From assembly GCA_018663035.1 (NCBI GenBank), contig JABJEX010000020.1, positions 1 to 52,358 of the forward strand: 52,358 nucleotides of DNA. The letters run 5' to 3'. The notes beneath the pieces are model-generated. The model saw only the letters and a list, made by a program, of their open reading frames with translations, did no database searches and was not told the origin of the DNA. A program made the position numbers and the translations under genes. The DNA is from Porticoccaceae bacterium (GTDB lineage: Bacteria > Pseudomonadota > Gammaproteobacteria > Pseudomonadales > Porticoccaceae). Positions 1-9,105 of the stretch are shown here, in pieces (the first letter of the stretch is position 1; every line of letters starts with the position of its first letter).

Positions 1-113
1 AAGATGCTATAGCTGCAGACCAGATGTTTACTACACTGATGGGTGACCATGTAGAGCCGCGTCGAGACTTTATCGAATCCAATGCGCTGTCAGTAGTAAA
101 TCTAGATGTTTAA
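1..113 (+). CDS. gyrB: DNA gyrase subunit B, C-terminal end (partial, cut by window edge)
   Basis: The first 113 bases are the end of an open frame (codons begin at base 3) giving 36 residues before TAA at 111-113. The residues include [15 protein letters not shown] and end [10 protein letters not shown], which is the highly conserved C-terminal TOPRIM/wing tail of GyrB. GyrB is the ATPase subunit that drives negative supercoiling by the GyrA2B2 complex. Being followed by plsC and glyS/glyQ on the opposite strand matches the dnaA-dnaN-recF-gyrB region next to oriC in pseudomonads, so the chromosome origin probably lies a few kilobases to the left. The identity is firm despite the short fragment. 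Confidence 0.93.
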   Translation, partial: DAIAADQMFTTLMGDHVEPRRDFIESNALSVVNLDV

Positions 114-119
114 TATCAA

Positions 120-151
120 AAAACTATCAAATAAAATTAACCGATAGTTTT
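120..151. terminator. weak stem-loop between gyrB and a convergent small ORF
   Basis: AAAACTATC at 120-128 is repeated inverted as GATAGTTTT at 143-151, giving a 9-bp AT-rich stem with a 14-base loop. On the plus strand it ends in a T run just after the gyrB stop; on the minus strand it overlaps the end of the small ORF, so it could serve both. The low GC content of the stem makes this a weak terminator candidate. Confidence 0.4.
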
Positions 152-319
152 CCGCATGTCTTTATCATAGGATCGCCGCTCGGGATTTTGGCGGCGATTT
201 TCTGTCAGGGGTTCAAAACGTACCTCTTCCCTTTGGTCAACCAATAGGCGACGGTTTTTCTTGCGCTTTTCCATTGGTGCAGGGCGTTGTGGGGGGGTTT
301 GGAAACCATTTCTCTCCAT
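137..319 (-). CDS. small basic hypothetical protein (60 aa)
   Basis: A 60-residue ORF very rich in Arg, Lys, Glu and Pro. The C-terminal half (EEVRFEPLTENRRQNPERR) looks like the short arginine-rich proteins often seen beside housekeeping genes in marine gammaproteobacteria, but I do not recognise a named family. There is no signal peptide or membrane segment. The ATG at 319 has only an AAGG directly against it as a ribosome site, and a second in-frame ATG lies at residue 16, so the start is uncertain. It sits alone between gyrB (convergent) and plsC, and the opposite strand has no competing gene. Function unknown. Confidence 0.5.
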   Translation of the reverse strand: MERNGFQTPPQRPAPMEKRKKNRRLLVDQREEVRFEPLTENRRQNPERRSYDKDMRKTIG

Positions 320-426
320 CCTTAACTAATAGCTGGTTCAGGCTCATACTGTTCGCGATACAGCAATGAGATTAAGAAATGAATTGTATAGAGGTTGAAA
401 GCGCGACTTTGAGAAGAAGTTGGCAG

Positions 427-1140
427 TTACAGTGCGCGTTGAATCCAATCTTTTGCCTGTTCGGTCAGCTGCCGAGGGTCGCCGCACTGGCTATCTATAG
501 CGGGTCCGATATGCAGGTGAATGGTTCCAGGCCTCTTGATAAAACTATCTCGCGCCCAGTACTCTCCGGCATTATGAGCCACAGGAAGAATAGCCACACC
601 AGCACTTTTGGCCAGCGCCGCCCCGCTGGTTTTAAACACCCCTAGCTGTTCGGGGCTAACTCTAGTGCCCTCCGGATAGATAACGATTCTGTTACCGCCG
701 GCAATGCGGCGCATACCCTGTTTTAACACATACCTAATGGCTTTAGCCGGCTGTGAGCGTTTAATGGCAATAGGCTGCATCAATGCTAGGCCCCAGCCAA
801 ATAGTGGCACCCACATTAAGCCTCGCTTAAGAATTACGCTGGCTGGTTGAAAAAACCACTGCAGATAAAATGTTTCCCATGTGCTTTGATGATTACTCAA
901 AATAACGCAGGGACCTTCGGGGATGTTTTCTCTGCCGCTAACGGTTATTCTTATATCGCAGGTTAGTGCCAGCCAAAGCATTACAAGATGGTTGCCAAAA
1001 GTGGCTATACGCTGGCGTGGGCGAAAGGGCAAAAAGAAAAGTAGGCAGGCAATAGTGCTCATTATGGCCACTATTGCCACAAAGCCACAGTAAAAGATCA
1101 GTGACCTAAATGCCCACCAAGCTCTTTTGACTAAATCCAT
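427..1140 (-). CDS. plsC: 1-acyl-sn-glycerol-3-phosphate acyltransferase (PlsC/LPLAT family)
   Basis: A 237-residue membrane-associated acyltransferase expected to acylate lysophosphatidate or a related lysophospholipid at the inner membrane. A hydrophobic N-terminal segment (about residues 14-38) precedes the family motifs: NHQSTWE with H84-x4-E89 as motif I, and YPEGTR (EGTR at 157-160) as the substrate-binding motif III. It lies 9 bases downstream of glyS on the same strand. The same plsC-like gene sits in this place in Pseudomonas, where gmhB separates it from glyS; gmhB is absent here. The exact acyl acceptor cannot be read from the sequence. Confidence 0.85.
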   Translation of the reverse strand: MDLVKRAWWAFRSLIFYCGFVAIVAIMSTIACLLFFLPFRPRQRIATFGNHLVMLWLALTCDIRITVSGRENIPEGPCVILSNHQSTWETFYLQWFFQPASVILKRGLMWVPLFGWGLALMQPIAIKRSQPAKAIRYVLKQGMRRIAGGNRIVIYPEGTRVSPEQLGVFKTSGAALAKSAGVAILPVAHNAGEYWARDSFIKRPGTIHLHIGPAIDSQCGDPRQLTEQAKDWIQRAL

Positions 1141-1149
1141 TTAATAGCC

Positions 1150-3246
1150 CTATTTATTTGCAGGAGCTAGTTGAGAAATATCCGCGACATTAATAAATAA
1201 ACTATGCAAACTGTGCAGGAGAGCAAGACGATTCTCGCGCAGCGCCCTGTCATCAGTCATCACCATAACATCTTCAAAGAACCTGTCGACGGCCTCTCGC
1301 AAACTGGCCAGCTGACTAAGCACCGCATTGTAGTCGCGCTGCTCTATCAATGGCGCTACTAACTGTGTTAACGCTGCGATCTGAGACGCCAGCTTATTTT
1401 CAGCATCGTCTTGCAGCAGCGAAGTATTAACTGCGGCTGGTGTCTGATCTCCCAGTTGTTTGGCAAGGATATTAGAGACCCGTTTGTTAGCTGAAGCGAG
1501 GGCTGCAGCCTCAGGCAATAGCGAGAACTGATGCACCGCCTGCACCCTGGCATTAATATCTAGAGGGTTAGAAAGGCCTAACGAAGACACGGCTAGAAAT
1601 ACCTCTGATTGTATTCCTTCTTCCTTAAACCAATATTTGAAGCGCTCTAAAATATAAGTGAGCACTGACTCACATATTTCGTTGCTGGATAGTTTAGCGC
1701 TGCTATTTTGACTAAATGCTTCGGCGGCTTTGGCAATAGCACTACGTAGGTCTACATCCACATTGCGTTCAATAATAATCCGCAATATACCCAGGCTAGC
1801 GCGACGCAGGGCAAAGGGGTCGCGAGACCCTGACGGCTGCTGACCTATACTAAAAATCCCAACCAGGCTGTCCAAACGATCTGCCAGCGCCAATGTTGCA
1901 CCAGTGGCTGTGCTGGGGACAGAATCTCCGGAAAAACGTGGTAGGTATTGTTCGTACTGCGCCTCAGCTACTTCAGCATGCTCGCCATCGTTTAGCGCAT
2001 AGTCACGGCCCATAGTTCCCTGAAGGTCGTCAAACTCTCCAACCATATCGGTAACCAAATCTGACTTACTCAGTTCTGCTGCGCGACGCGCTAGTGAAGC
2101 GTCAGCACCAGTTACCGAAGCAAGAGTTTCGGCTAAAACGGCAACTCGCTCAGTCTTCTCATAAACTGAACCAAGCTCTGCCTGAAAAACAACCTTTTTA
2201 AGTGCCTCACGGCGACTCTCAAGCGAGTTCTTTTTGTCATTTTCGTAAAAGAACGCCGCATCTGCTAGACGAGGGCGAATCACTCTTTCGTTGCCATCGA
2301 TAATCTGTGCGGGATCTGTACTTTCGATATTGGCCACCGTAATAAAGGCAGCCAGCAGGTTGTTATCGCTACCTACCACATGGAAATATTTTTGGTGTTC
2401 TTTCATTGATGAAACCAGTGCCTGTGCAGGAACTGATAAAAAATGTTCATCAAAGCGACCCATTAGTGGAACGGGCCATTCATTAAGCGCGCTAACCTCG
2501 TCGAGCAGATCCTCATCTATGATAGCTTTGCCTTTAATTTTTTCTGCCAACCTTGTAACTCCGGCACGAATAATCTCCCGGCGTTTAGCAAAGTCTGCAA
2601 TCACATGGGCGCTTTCAAGCTGCTGTTCATAGCTCGCTGGAGACTCGATCGAAATATCGCCCTCACTGTGGAAGCGATGGCCGCGACTTACATTGCTAGC
2701 CTGAATGCCGAGAATACGCTCCTCACAGACCTGTCCATCAAATAAAAGCACCGCCCATTGCACTGGACGAACAAATTCTTCTTTGCTGGAGCCCCAGCGC
2801 ATGCGCTTGGGAATGGGTAACGCGGCGAGGCTGTTGTTAATTACCTCAGCTAACAGTTGGCGAGTCTCTGCACCAGTTTCTGTGCGGCGCACACAGAGCT
2901 TGTCCTGCTGGCCGTCGTTTTCTAAATAGCTGGCAAGATCGGCCAGCTGTATTTGATTTTTCTTGGCAAAAGCCTCCGCTGCTTTTGTGGGTTGCCCATC
3001 TGCATCGAACGCAACTTTGACTGGCGGCCCCCATACGACTATCTCGGCGTCTGGGGCCTGTGTATCTAGGCCGTTAATAACAACAGCCAATCTGCGAGGT
3101 GCAGCGTAGGAGGTCACCTCGCCAAAAGATAGCTTCTCAGCCCTGAAGCCATCAACTATTCCTGAGGTAAATGCATTTGACAGGGACAACAAAGCCTTTG
3201 GTGGTAATTCTTCGGTGCCTAGTTCAATCAGAAAATCCGCGCTCAT
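1150..3246 (-). CDS. glyS: glycine--tRNA ligase beta subunit
   Basis: A 698-residue protein close to the usual 690-residue length of bacterial GlyS. It starts [19 protein letters not shown], the conserved GlyS opening, and carries [20 protein letters not shown] around residue 455, a family signature, followed by an anticodon-binding DALR-type C-terminal region. With GlyQ it forms the alpha2beta2 glycyl-tRNA synthetase; the beta subunit supplies most of the tRNA recognition. The ATG start overlaps the glyQ stop as ATGA (3243-3246), so the two are translationally coupled and made in equal amounts. No defects seen. Confidence 0.97.
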   Translation of the reverse strand: MSADFLIELGTEELPPKALLSLSNAFTSGIVDGFRAEKLSFGEVTSYAAPRRLAVVINGLDTQAPDAEIVVWGPPVKVAFDADGQPTKAAEAFAKKNQIQLADLASYLENDGQQDKLCVRRTETGAETRQLLAEVINNSLAALPIPKRMRWGSSKEEFVRPVQWAVLLFDGQVCEERILGIQASNVSRGHRFHSEGDISIESPASYEQQLESAHVIADFAKRREIIRAGVTRLAEKIKGKAIIDEDLLDEVSALNEWPVPLMGRFDEHFLSVPAQALVSSMKEHQKYFHVVGSDNNLLAAFITVANIESTDPAQIIDGNERVIRPRLADAAFFYENDKKNSLESRREALKKVVFQAELGSVYEKTERVAVLAETLASVTGADASLARRAAELSKSDLVTDMVGEFDDLQGTMGRDYALNDGEHAEVAEAQYEQYLPRFSGDSVPSTATGATLALADRLDSLVGIFSIGQQPSGSRDPFALRRASLGILRIIIERNVDVDLRSAIAKAAEAFSQNSSAKLSSNEICESVLTYILERFKYWFKEEGIQSEVFLAVSSLGLSNPLDINARVQAVHQFSLLPEAAALASANKRVSNILAKQLGDQTPAAVNTSLLQDDAENKLASQIAALTQLVAPLIEQRDYNAVLSQLASLREAVDRFFEDVMVMTDDRALRENRLALLHSLHSLFINVADISQLAPANK

Positions 3247-4193
3247 TTTGATTCTCCTGACTGTTTGGCAATGACTTCCGCAGCAATAGCGCTGTCCGCA
3301 AGCGGAAAGCCAGCAGCCATTCGTGAGTCGAAGTAACCCTGAGCAACACCTCGAGCCAGGGTGCGAACACGCAAAATATAGCGCTGACGCTCTGTCACAG
3401 AGATCGCTTTACGCGCATCCAGAAGGTTAAAAGTATGCGAGGCTTTCATTACCATCTCATAGGCAGGCAGTGGAAGCTTCTCGTCAATTAGGCGGTTGGC
3501 ATCTTTTTCATACTGATCAAAGGCGCCAAACAGGAAATCGACATCTGCATGTTCGAAATTGTATGTAGACATCTCTCGTTCGTTTTGCAAAAACACATCA
3601 CCATAACTCACATCGCCGTCAGGACCCCGTGCCCAGACTAAATCGTAGATGCTATCAATTGACTGCAGGTACATAGCTATGCGCTCAAGACCATAGGTAA
3701 TTTCACCGGTCACTGGATAGCACTCAAGCCCGCCCACCTGCTGAAAATAGGTAAATTGCGAGACTTCCATGCCGTTCAACCAGATTTCCCAGCCCAGGCC
3801 CCAGGCCCCGAGTGTTGGCGACTCCCAATTATCTTCCACAAAGCGCACATCATGTACCAGAGTATCTATACCTAGGTGGCGCAATGAGCCTAAATACAGC
3901 TCCTGAAAATCAGCAGGCGATGGCTTCATAACCACCTGAAATTGATAATAATGTTGCAGACGATTAGGGTTTTCTCCGTAGCGACCATCTGCAGGTCGGC
4001 GAGAAGGCTGAACATAGGCGCTATTCCAAACTTCTGGGCCTATTGAGCGCAGAAAGGTCGCTGGGTGAAAGGTGCCGGCTCCCACTTCCATATCGAGGGG
4101 CTGCATAACCACACAGCCCTTTTCAGCCCAGTACTCTTGAAGTCTTGCTATAAGTTCCTGAAAGGTATCAGGAGGAGCGCAAAGATTGCCCAC
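3243..4193 (-). CDS. glyQ: glycine--tRNA ligase alpha subunit
   Basis: The catalytic subunit of heterotetrameric class II glycyl-tRNA synthetase, about 316 residues (E. coli 303). Conserved blocks include [38 protein letters not shown] and [18 protein letters not shown], which build the glycyl-adenylate site. I chose the GTG at 4193 rather than the GTG at 4202, because AGGTGA, a near-perfect ribosome site, lies about 5 bases before 4193; the longer form would add three residues. It is first in the glyQ-glyS-plsC operon. A TATAAT box on the minus strand at 4237-4242 is a likely promoter element. Confidence 0.96.
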   Translation of the reverse strand: MGNLCAPPDTFQELIARLQEYWAEKGCVVMQPLDMEVGAGTFHPATFLRSIGPEVWNSAYVQPSRRPADGRYGENPNRLQHYYQFQVVMKPSPADFQELYLGSLRHLGIDTLVHDVRFVEDNWESPTLGAWGLGWEIWLNGMEVSQFTYFQQVGGLECYPVTGEITYGLERIAMYLQSIDSIYDLVWARGPDGDVSYGDVFLQNEREMSTYNFEHADVDFLFGAFDQYEKDANRLIDEKLPLPAYEMVMKASHTFNLLDARKAISVTERQRYILRVRTLARGVAQGYFDSRMAAGFPLADSAIAAEVIAKQSGESK

Positions 4194-4236
4194 GAATATC
4201 ACCTACAAATATTTTATGCGAAAAACAGAACCCGCA

Positions 4237-4242
4237 ATTATA
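4237..4242 (-). promoter_or_regulatory. candidate -10 box for glyQ-glyS-plsC
   Basis: A perfect TATAAT hexamer on the minus strand, about 45 bases before the glyQ start. No good TTGACA-like -35 hexamer lies 16-18 bases upstream (the sequence there is CTATCT), so the assignment rests on the -10 box and its position only. Confidence 0.45.
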
Positions 4243-4319
4243 AACCCGCATAGCCAGAAAGATAGGGAAATACTTAGCTAATGACTGTATTTAATGGCCT
4301 AGAGCCAATCAGTTATGGA

Positions 4320-4325
4320 TATAAT
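4320..4325 (+). promoter_or_regulatory. candidate -10 box for the galU operon
   Basis: A perfect TATAAT hexamer on the plus strand, 41 bases before the galU ATG, in the divergent glyQ/galU intergenic region. The -35 position shows no clear match. A GGGAG ribosome site follows 6 bases before the ATG at 4366. Confidence 0.45.
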
Positions 4326-4365
4326 GCCCGCTGGATAAATAATGATGTAGCCTAGGGAGTCGTAA

Positions 4366-5262
4366 ATGGTTCATATTAGACACGGAGAAAAAGTCCGCAA
4401 AGCAGTGTTTCCTGTTGCAGGCATGGGTACAAGATTTTTGCCAGCAACTAAAGCCAGCCCCAAAGAGATGATGCCCGTCGTCGATAAGCCGCTTATTCAA
4501 TATGCGGTTGAGGAAGCAGTTGAAGCTGGTATAACAGAGATGATATTTGTCACTGGCCGCACCAAACGTAGCATTGCCGATCATTTTGATAAGGCCTATG
4601 AGTTGGAACACCAACTAGAAAAGCGCGGTAAAAAGGACCTCTTAGCCATTGCACAAAATGTTGTACCCAAGGGAGTCAGCTGTACTTATATTCGTCAGAA
4701 TGAAGCGCTGGGCCTGGGGCACGCAGTGTCGACCGCTGCGCACCTGGTCGGTGATGAGCCCTTTGCGGTGATTCTCGCCGATGATCTTATCCATCACAAA
4801 AAGGGGGCCGTTAAACAGATGGTTGAGCTTTATGATTTTTACAAAAGCTCAGTGATCGCGGTGCAGCGAGTGCCAGGCCCTGATATATCGTCCTATGGTG
4901 TAGTCAGTGGTGCCAAGCAGAGTGAACGGGTTTACCTGTTAGACAAGATCGTTGAGAAGCCCGCTTTGGAAGACGCTCCTTCTGATATGGGCGTCACTGG
5001 GCGATATATTTTCACTCCCCAGATATTTAGTCATCTGGCCCGACTTAAGCCAGGAGCCGGCGGTGAGTATCAGTTGACCGATGCGATACAGACACTGCTT
5101 GCTGAAGAGCAGGTCTTGGCATATGAGTACGAGGGTGTTCGCTACGATTGCGGTAGTAAAATGGGCCTGTTAAAAGCCAATATTGAACTGGGCCTTGAGC
5201 ACGGTGAGATTGGTGAAGATTTGCGTCACTATCTTAAAAACGAGTTGTTAGGGAAGCTTTGA
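4366..5262 (+). CDS. galU: UTP--glucose-1-phosphate uridylyltransferase
   Basis: A 298-residue nucleotidyltransferase making UDP-glucose from UTP and glucose-1-phosphate for surface polysaccharides and other glycosylated products. The N-terminal Rossmann-like domain shows FPVAGMGTRFLPATKASPKE (residues 15-34), the nucleotide-binding signature of GalU, followed by MMPVVDKPLIQYAVEEA. The length equals the family norm. A GGGAG ribosome site 6 bases upstream supports the ATG at 4366, although this gives about ten more residues than E. coli GalU before the signature. It heads an operon with lpxL, ubiC and ubiA; its TGA stop overlaps the lpxL TTG start. Confidence 0.93.
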   Translation: MVHIRHGEKVRKAVFPVAGMGTRFLPATKASPKEMMPVVDKPLIQYAVEEAVEAGITEMIFVTGRTKRSIADHFDKAYELEHQLEKRGKKDLLAIAQNVVPKGVSCTYIRQNEALGLGHAVSTAAHLVGDEPFAVILADDLIHHKKGAVKQMVELYDFYKSSVIAVQRVPGPDISSYGVVSGAKQSERVYLLDKIVEKPALEDAPSDMGVTGRYIFTPQIFSHLARLKPGAGGEYQLTDAIQTLLAEEQVLAYEYEGVRYDCGSKMGLLKANIELGLEHGEIGEDLRHYLKNELLGKL

Positions 5263-6143
5263 AAAATAAAACCATACTTTTGCTTCTTAGCCTAATTGCC
5301 CGGATACCGCTGGCGGTATCTAGGCGTCTTGGTGACGCCCTAGGTGTGATGCTGCGCTGGACCAACTCGCGGCCCTATCGCGTTACCAAGATCAATTTAC
5401 CACTTTGTTATCCCGATCTCAGCCCCGCACAGATAGATGATCTCTGCAAACAGAGAATGTCTCAGTTGGGTCAGGCATTCTTTGAAACCCCTAGACTTTG
5501 GCGCAAATCGTCACAGTGGCTATCCAGCAAAATTGTCGGCATTGATGGTCAGGAATTTCTGCAGACTGCATTGGATAATAAGCGTGGCACCATCCTGCTT
5601 ATACCGCACCAGGGCAACTGGGAAGTGCTTGGCCTATGGATCTCCAAACAGACCATCATGACCTCACTCTACGAACCGCCTAAAATGATTGAACTGGAAA
5701 GCTGGGTTAAATCTTCAAGAGAGAGATCTGGTGCCACACTAGTACCCACGAATGTACGCGGTGTGGCCGCACTGCTTAAAGCCTTGCGTCGCGGAGAAAC
5801 CACAGCAATTCTTCCCGATCAGCAGCCACCGCCTAACAGTGGCGACTTCTCACCTATCTTTGGTGTGCCAGCGCAAACCATGACCCTGGTGCATAACCTA
5901 ATTCAAAAGTCTGGTGCTCAGGTAATATGCTGTGCAGCCCTGCGGGCGCCCAGAGGTTGGAAGCTGTATTTTCGACCTGCCAGCGAAGCTATATACAGTG
6001 GTGACCAGCAGACTAGTCTGGATGCACTTAATCGTGATGTTGAATCTATAGTTGCCCTGGCCCCAAGCCAATATCAGTGGGAATACAAGCGATTCCGAGC
6101 GCGCCCTGAGGGCTTCCCTGAAATTTATCCAAAGGGTAGTTGA
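5259..6143 (+). CDS. lpxL: lipid A biosynthesis lauroyl/myristoyl acyltransferase (LpxL/HtrB family)
   Basis: A 294-residue inner-membrane acyltransferase of the family that adds secondary acyl chains to Kdo2-lipid IVA. A hydrophobic N-terminus (residues 5-20) is followed by the catalytic HQGNWE (H117-x4-E122), and further on LPDQQPPPNSGDF and FGVPAQTM, both typical. It is slightly shorter than E. coli LpxL (306). The start is TTG within TTGA, sharing bases with the galU stop, which implies translational coupling. Whether it acts as LpxL, LpxM or LpxP cannot be decided from the sequence. Confidence 0.87.
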   Translation: MKNKTILLLLSLIARIPLAVSRRLGDALGVMLRWTNSRPYRVTKINLPLCYPDLSPAQIDDLCKQRMSQLGQAFFETPRLWRKSSQWLSSKIVGIDGQEFLQTALDNKRGTILLIPHQGNWEVLGLWISKQTIMTSLYEPPKMIELESWVKSSRERSGATLVPTNVRGVAALLKALRRGETTAILPDQQPPPNSGDFSPIFGVPAQTMTLVHNLIQKSGAQVICCAALRAPRGWKLYFRPASEAIYSGDQQTSLDALNRDVESIVALAPSQYQWEYKRFRARPEGFPEIYPKGS

Positions 6144-6751
6144 TTCTCTTGCCGTCGGTTAGATACTCCAGTGTCCGTCTTCATCAAGAGCCTGCTTGGC
6201 GCCGCATTACCCCAGGCTCTGATCTGTCAGTGCCAAAGCAGTGGCGAGGTTGGCTGTTGGACAGAGGTTCACTGACCCAACGACTTATTCATGCCAGCGA
6301 GGGTAACTTTGCTGTACAGGTATTGCGACAGAAACTTGATACCCCCAAGCTTTCTGAGCGTCGCGCCCTGGGGCTAGCGACGAGACGGGTAGCTTTGATT
6401 CGTGAAGTGATCCTGCTGGGGAATTCTGTGCCCTGGGTTTATGCTAGAAGTGTTATCCCACTGAGCACCTTGACTGGGCGCCTAAGGAGCCTGCGCCATC
6501 TTGATAACAAGCCTTTGGGGGCTTTGTTATTTGAAGACCCCACCATGCGCAGGGAGCCGGTTGAGGTGGCCTGTCATACTCATGCCAATAGGCAGCTGCC
6601 TGCTAAACTAGGCAAGCTTGATGCGCCGCTCTGGGGCAGGCGCTCGGTATTTCGCCTAGATCAAAAACCACTATTGGTCAGCGAGGTATTCCTGCCCGGT
6701 TTTAAGCCTTACAATCAAAATCTTTGTTTTGGATATCTGCCCAAACCATGA
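6140..6751 (+). CDS. ubiC: chorismate lyase (chorismate--pyruvate lyase)
   Basis: A 203-residue protein that removes pyruvate from chorismate to give 4-hydroxybenzoate, the first committed step of ubiquinone synthesis. Family blocks are visible: [11 protein letters not shown] near residue 40, YARSVIP near 100, [15 protein letters not shown] near 127, and WGRRSVF...LLVSEVFLP near the end. The arginine after YA and the glutamate in SEVFLP match active-site positions. The start is TTG, overlapping the lpxL stop as TTGA; a second TTG lies three codons downstream. It directly precedes ubiA, which uses its product. Confidence 0.92.
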   Translation: MILLPSVRYSSVRLHQEPAWRRITPGSDLSVPKQWRGWLLDRGSLTQRLIHASEGNFAVQVLRQKLDTPKLSERRALGLATRRVALIREVILLGNSVPWVYARSVIPLSTLTGRLRSLRHLDNKPLGALLFEDPTMRREPVEVACHTHANRQLPAKLGKLDAPLWGRRSVFRLDQKPLLVSEVFLPGFKPYNQNLCFGYLPKP

Positions 6752-7653
6752 GCACAGACACAATTAAACCCGTTAATCGCTGGCTGCGACTAATGCGCCT
6801 CGACAGACCTATTGGCACTTTCCTCTTATTATGGCCCACCTATTGGGCGCTTTGGCTTGCCGCTGAGGGAGCCCCTTCTGCGGCCAACCTAGTTATTTTT
6901 ACCGCTGGTGTCCTGGTAATGCGAGCCGCAGGCTGTGTGATAAATGACTACGCCGATCGCCATGTGGATGGTGCCGTCGAGCGAACTAAACTGCGCCCGT
7001 TACCCATGGGTGAAATAGAAGCCAAGCAAGCCCTCATATTGTTCTTTGTGCTTTTACTAGTCGCCTTAATTTTGGTGTTAATGACTAACACCATGACTAT
7101 CTTGCTCTCTTTAGGCGGCTTAGCACTGGCAGCTACTTACCCATTTCTCAAACGCGTGACCCATTTGCCTCAGCTTGGTTTGGGTGCCGCCTGGGCCTGG
7201 GCAGTCCCTATGGCCTTTGCGGCAGAACAGGAGGCGTTGCCGCCGGCACTTTGGTTGGTGTTTGCTGCGGTGATTTTGTGGACTGTGGCGTTTGACACCT
7301 ACTATGCGATGGTTGATCGCCAAGACGATTTAGCCATTGGCATTAAGTCCACAGCGATTTTATTCGGTCAGTATGATCTGAGAATTATTGCGCTGCTTCA
7401 GTTCATGGCGCTGCTGCTGTTGTTTTGGGCGGGTGCCCTGTTTGGTCGAGGATGGTTTTATAGCCTTGGGCTAGGGGCGGCGGCGCTGTACTTTATAGGT
7501 CAGCATCTACAGGCTAGAACTCGGGAGCGCGACGGTTGCTTTAAAGCCTTTCTAAATAATCATCGCGTGGGCATGGTGATATTTATTGGTTTGGCTTTAG
7601 ATTACCAACTGAGGGTTGAGCACGTTTTACTGCTCAGTTTTTTGCCAGACTAG
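6748..7653 (+). CDS. ubiA: 4-hydroxybenzoate octaprenyltransferase
   Basis: A polytopic inner-membrane prenyltransferase (301 residues) that attaches the isoprenoid tail to 4-hydroxybenzoate. Two aspartate-rich motifs are visible: [10 protein letters not shown] near residue 66 (N-D-x2-D-x3-D) and [12 protein letters not shown] near residue 190, which bind the Mg-diphosphate. About eight membrane segments fit the family. I place the start at the ATG at 6748, which overlaps the ubiC stop as ATGA; a TTG eight codons earlier gives an extension inside ubiC that is unlikely to be used. The 3' end overlaps the convergent DUF938 gene by 27 bases. Confidence 0.95.
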   Translation: MSTDTIKPVNRWLRLMRLDRPIGTFLLLWPTYWALWLAAEGAPSAANLVIFTAGVLVMRAAGCVINDYADRHVDGAVERTKLRPLPMGEIEAKQALILFFVLLLVALILVLMTNTMTILLSLGGLALAATYPFLKRVTHLPQLGLGAAWAWAVPMAFAAEQEALPPALWLVFAAVILWTVAFDTYYAMVDRQDDLAIGIKSTAILFGQYDLRIIALLQFMALLLLFWAGALFGRGWFYSLGLGAAALYFIGQHLQARTRERDGCFKAFLNNHRVGMVIFIGLALDYQLRVEHVLLLSFLPD

Positions 7654-8226
7654 TAAGCGATTATTGGCTGGCATTGCGTGATCGTCCAATAGTATCAGGC
7701 CAGCATCTCCGGCTAGCCGATTGAGATCGTAGAAATCTCGTATACCCTGATGGGCTGCACGTTGTCGCAGCTGTTGATCAAATTGCACATTACTTTCCGG
7801 CTCAATAACACCCTGATAGGCCATAGGACCGTAGAGGCAAAAAAGCCCTGAAAAGGGAAGGTGTTGACGCAACTCGGCGAACAGGTTGACCACTGCCTCC
7901 CAAGGCATTATGTGGGCAGTATTTGCTGAATAGACACAGTCATACTGGCCTTTTGGCCAGTCCGGCCGTGTTAAGTCTAATTCAATTGGCGGCGATAGAT
8001 TTTGCGCTGGATAAGCGTTTAGCCACTGATTAATCCCAATATGGTTTTCTTTTAGATCACTGGTTTGCCAACTGACATGGGGCAGATGTTTGGCAAACCA
8101 AACCGCATGCTGTCCAGTGCCGCTACCAATTTCTAGAACGGATGTTGATTTTGCAAGCAGCGGCTGCAGCAACGCTAATATTGGCCCACGATTATTTTCA
8201 CAGGCCTGCGAAAATGGCATATTCAT
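7627..8226 (-). CDS. DUF938 family SAM-dependent methyltransferase
   Basis: A 199-residue class I methyltransferase-fold protein. The SAM-binding glycine loop is [15 protein letters not shown] (near residue 30), followed by [10 protein letters not shown] as the acidic loop after strand 2 and [11 protein letters not shown] as motif IV-like. This arrangement is typical of the uncharacterised DUF938 family, common in proteobacteria and present in animals. Substrate unknown. It lies 16 bases after yaaA on the same strand, so the two are probably cotranscribed. The first codons [17 protein letters not shown] match the usual family N-terminus. Confidence 0.82.
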   Translation of the reverse strand: MNMPFSQACENNRGPILALLQPLLAKSTSVLEIGSGTGQHAVWFAKHLPHVSWQTSDLKENHIGINQWLNAYPAQNLSPPIELDLTRPDWPKGQYDCVYSANTAHIMPWEAVVNLFAELRQHLPFSGLFCLYGPMAYQGVIEPESNVQFDQQLRQRAAHQGIRDFYDLNRLAGDAGLILLDDHAMPANNRLLVWQKTEQ

Positions 8227-8242
8227 AACGCACTACTACTTA

Positions 8243-9016
8243 CTACTGTTCGCGGGTAAAGACCCATTTGTCCCCTTCACTCATGGCTGAGTTAAAGCTG
8301 TAGCCATCAACGTCAAATCCTTTGATGTCCTCGACGTTAGTAATCCTGTTCTTGATGATGTATGAGCTCATCAGGCCGCGAGCTTTTTTGGCAAAGAAAC
8401 TAATAATCTTAAATTTATCGGATTTTTTATCCATAAATACCGGCGTTACAATACGCCCTTGAATGTTTTTATGCTGTACCGATTTAAAGTACTCGTTGGA
8501 CGCAAGGTTAAGCAGCACAGCATCTGAGTCTTTACTCAAAAGGCTATTGATTTGCTTGGTAATAATGTCACCCCAGAACTGATAAAGATCCGAGCCGCGC
8601 TGATTGCTAAATTTAGTTCCCATCTCCAACCGGTAGGGTTGCATAAGATCCAGTGGACGGAGGAGGCCATAGAGACCTGACAGAATGCGCAGATTATCCT
8701 GAGCCCAGTTCAATTCTGCAGCGCTCATTTGATCTGCAGCCAAGCCCTGATAGACATCCCCTTTGAATGCTAGCACCGCTGGTCTTGAATTTTCAGCAGT
8801 AAAGGGCGTAGACCACTCCTGAAAGCGCTCATAATTAAGTGCTCCGAGCTTGTCACTAAGGCCCATTAGAGCACTTACACCCTGAGGCGACAGGGATTTT
8901 AATCCAGACAGCAGCTCCTCGGAATGCTTCAAAAGCTCAGGTTGCGAAGGGGATACATTAGCGACTGGGCTGTTATAGTCGAGTTTTTTAGCGGGAGAAA
9001 TAATTGTTAACATCAT
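8243..9016 (-). CDS. yaaA: YaaA family peroxide-stress / DNA-binding protein
   Basis: A 257-residue protein of the YaaA (UPF0246, DUF328) family, the same length as E. coli YaaA. Characteristic blocks are MLTIISPAKKLDY at the N-terminus, FKGDVYQGLAA, LRILSGLYGLLRPLD and the KKARGLMSSYIIKN stretch near residue 210. In E. coli this protein lowers free iron during peroxide stress and is OxyR-controlled; I do not see an OxyR site here that I would defend. It probably forms a two-gene operon with the DUF938 gene. Confidence 0.93.
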   Translation of the reverse strand: MMLTIISPAKKLDYNSPVANVSPSQPELLKHSEELLSGLKSLSPQGVSALMGLSDKLGALNYERFQEWSTPFTAENSRPAVLAFKGDVYQGLAADQMSAAELNWAQDNLRILSGLYGLLRPLDLMQPYRLEMGTKFSNQRGSDLYQFWGDIITKQINSLLSKDSDAVLLNLASNEYFKSVQHKNIQGRIVTPVFMDKKSDKFKIISFFAKKARGLMSSYIIKNRITNVEDIKGFDVDGYSFNSAMSEGDKWVFTREQ

Positions 9017-9105
9017 TTAAATTCGCCGTTTTATGGAAATCCAGTGCATTTAGTGCTGTCATTATAGCAACCTATGAAGGTCGCTGAGAATCACGGAATA
9101 ATTAA

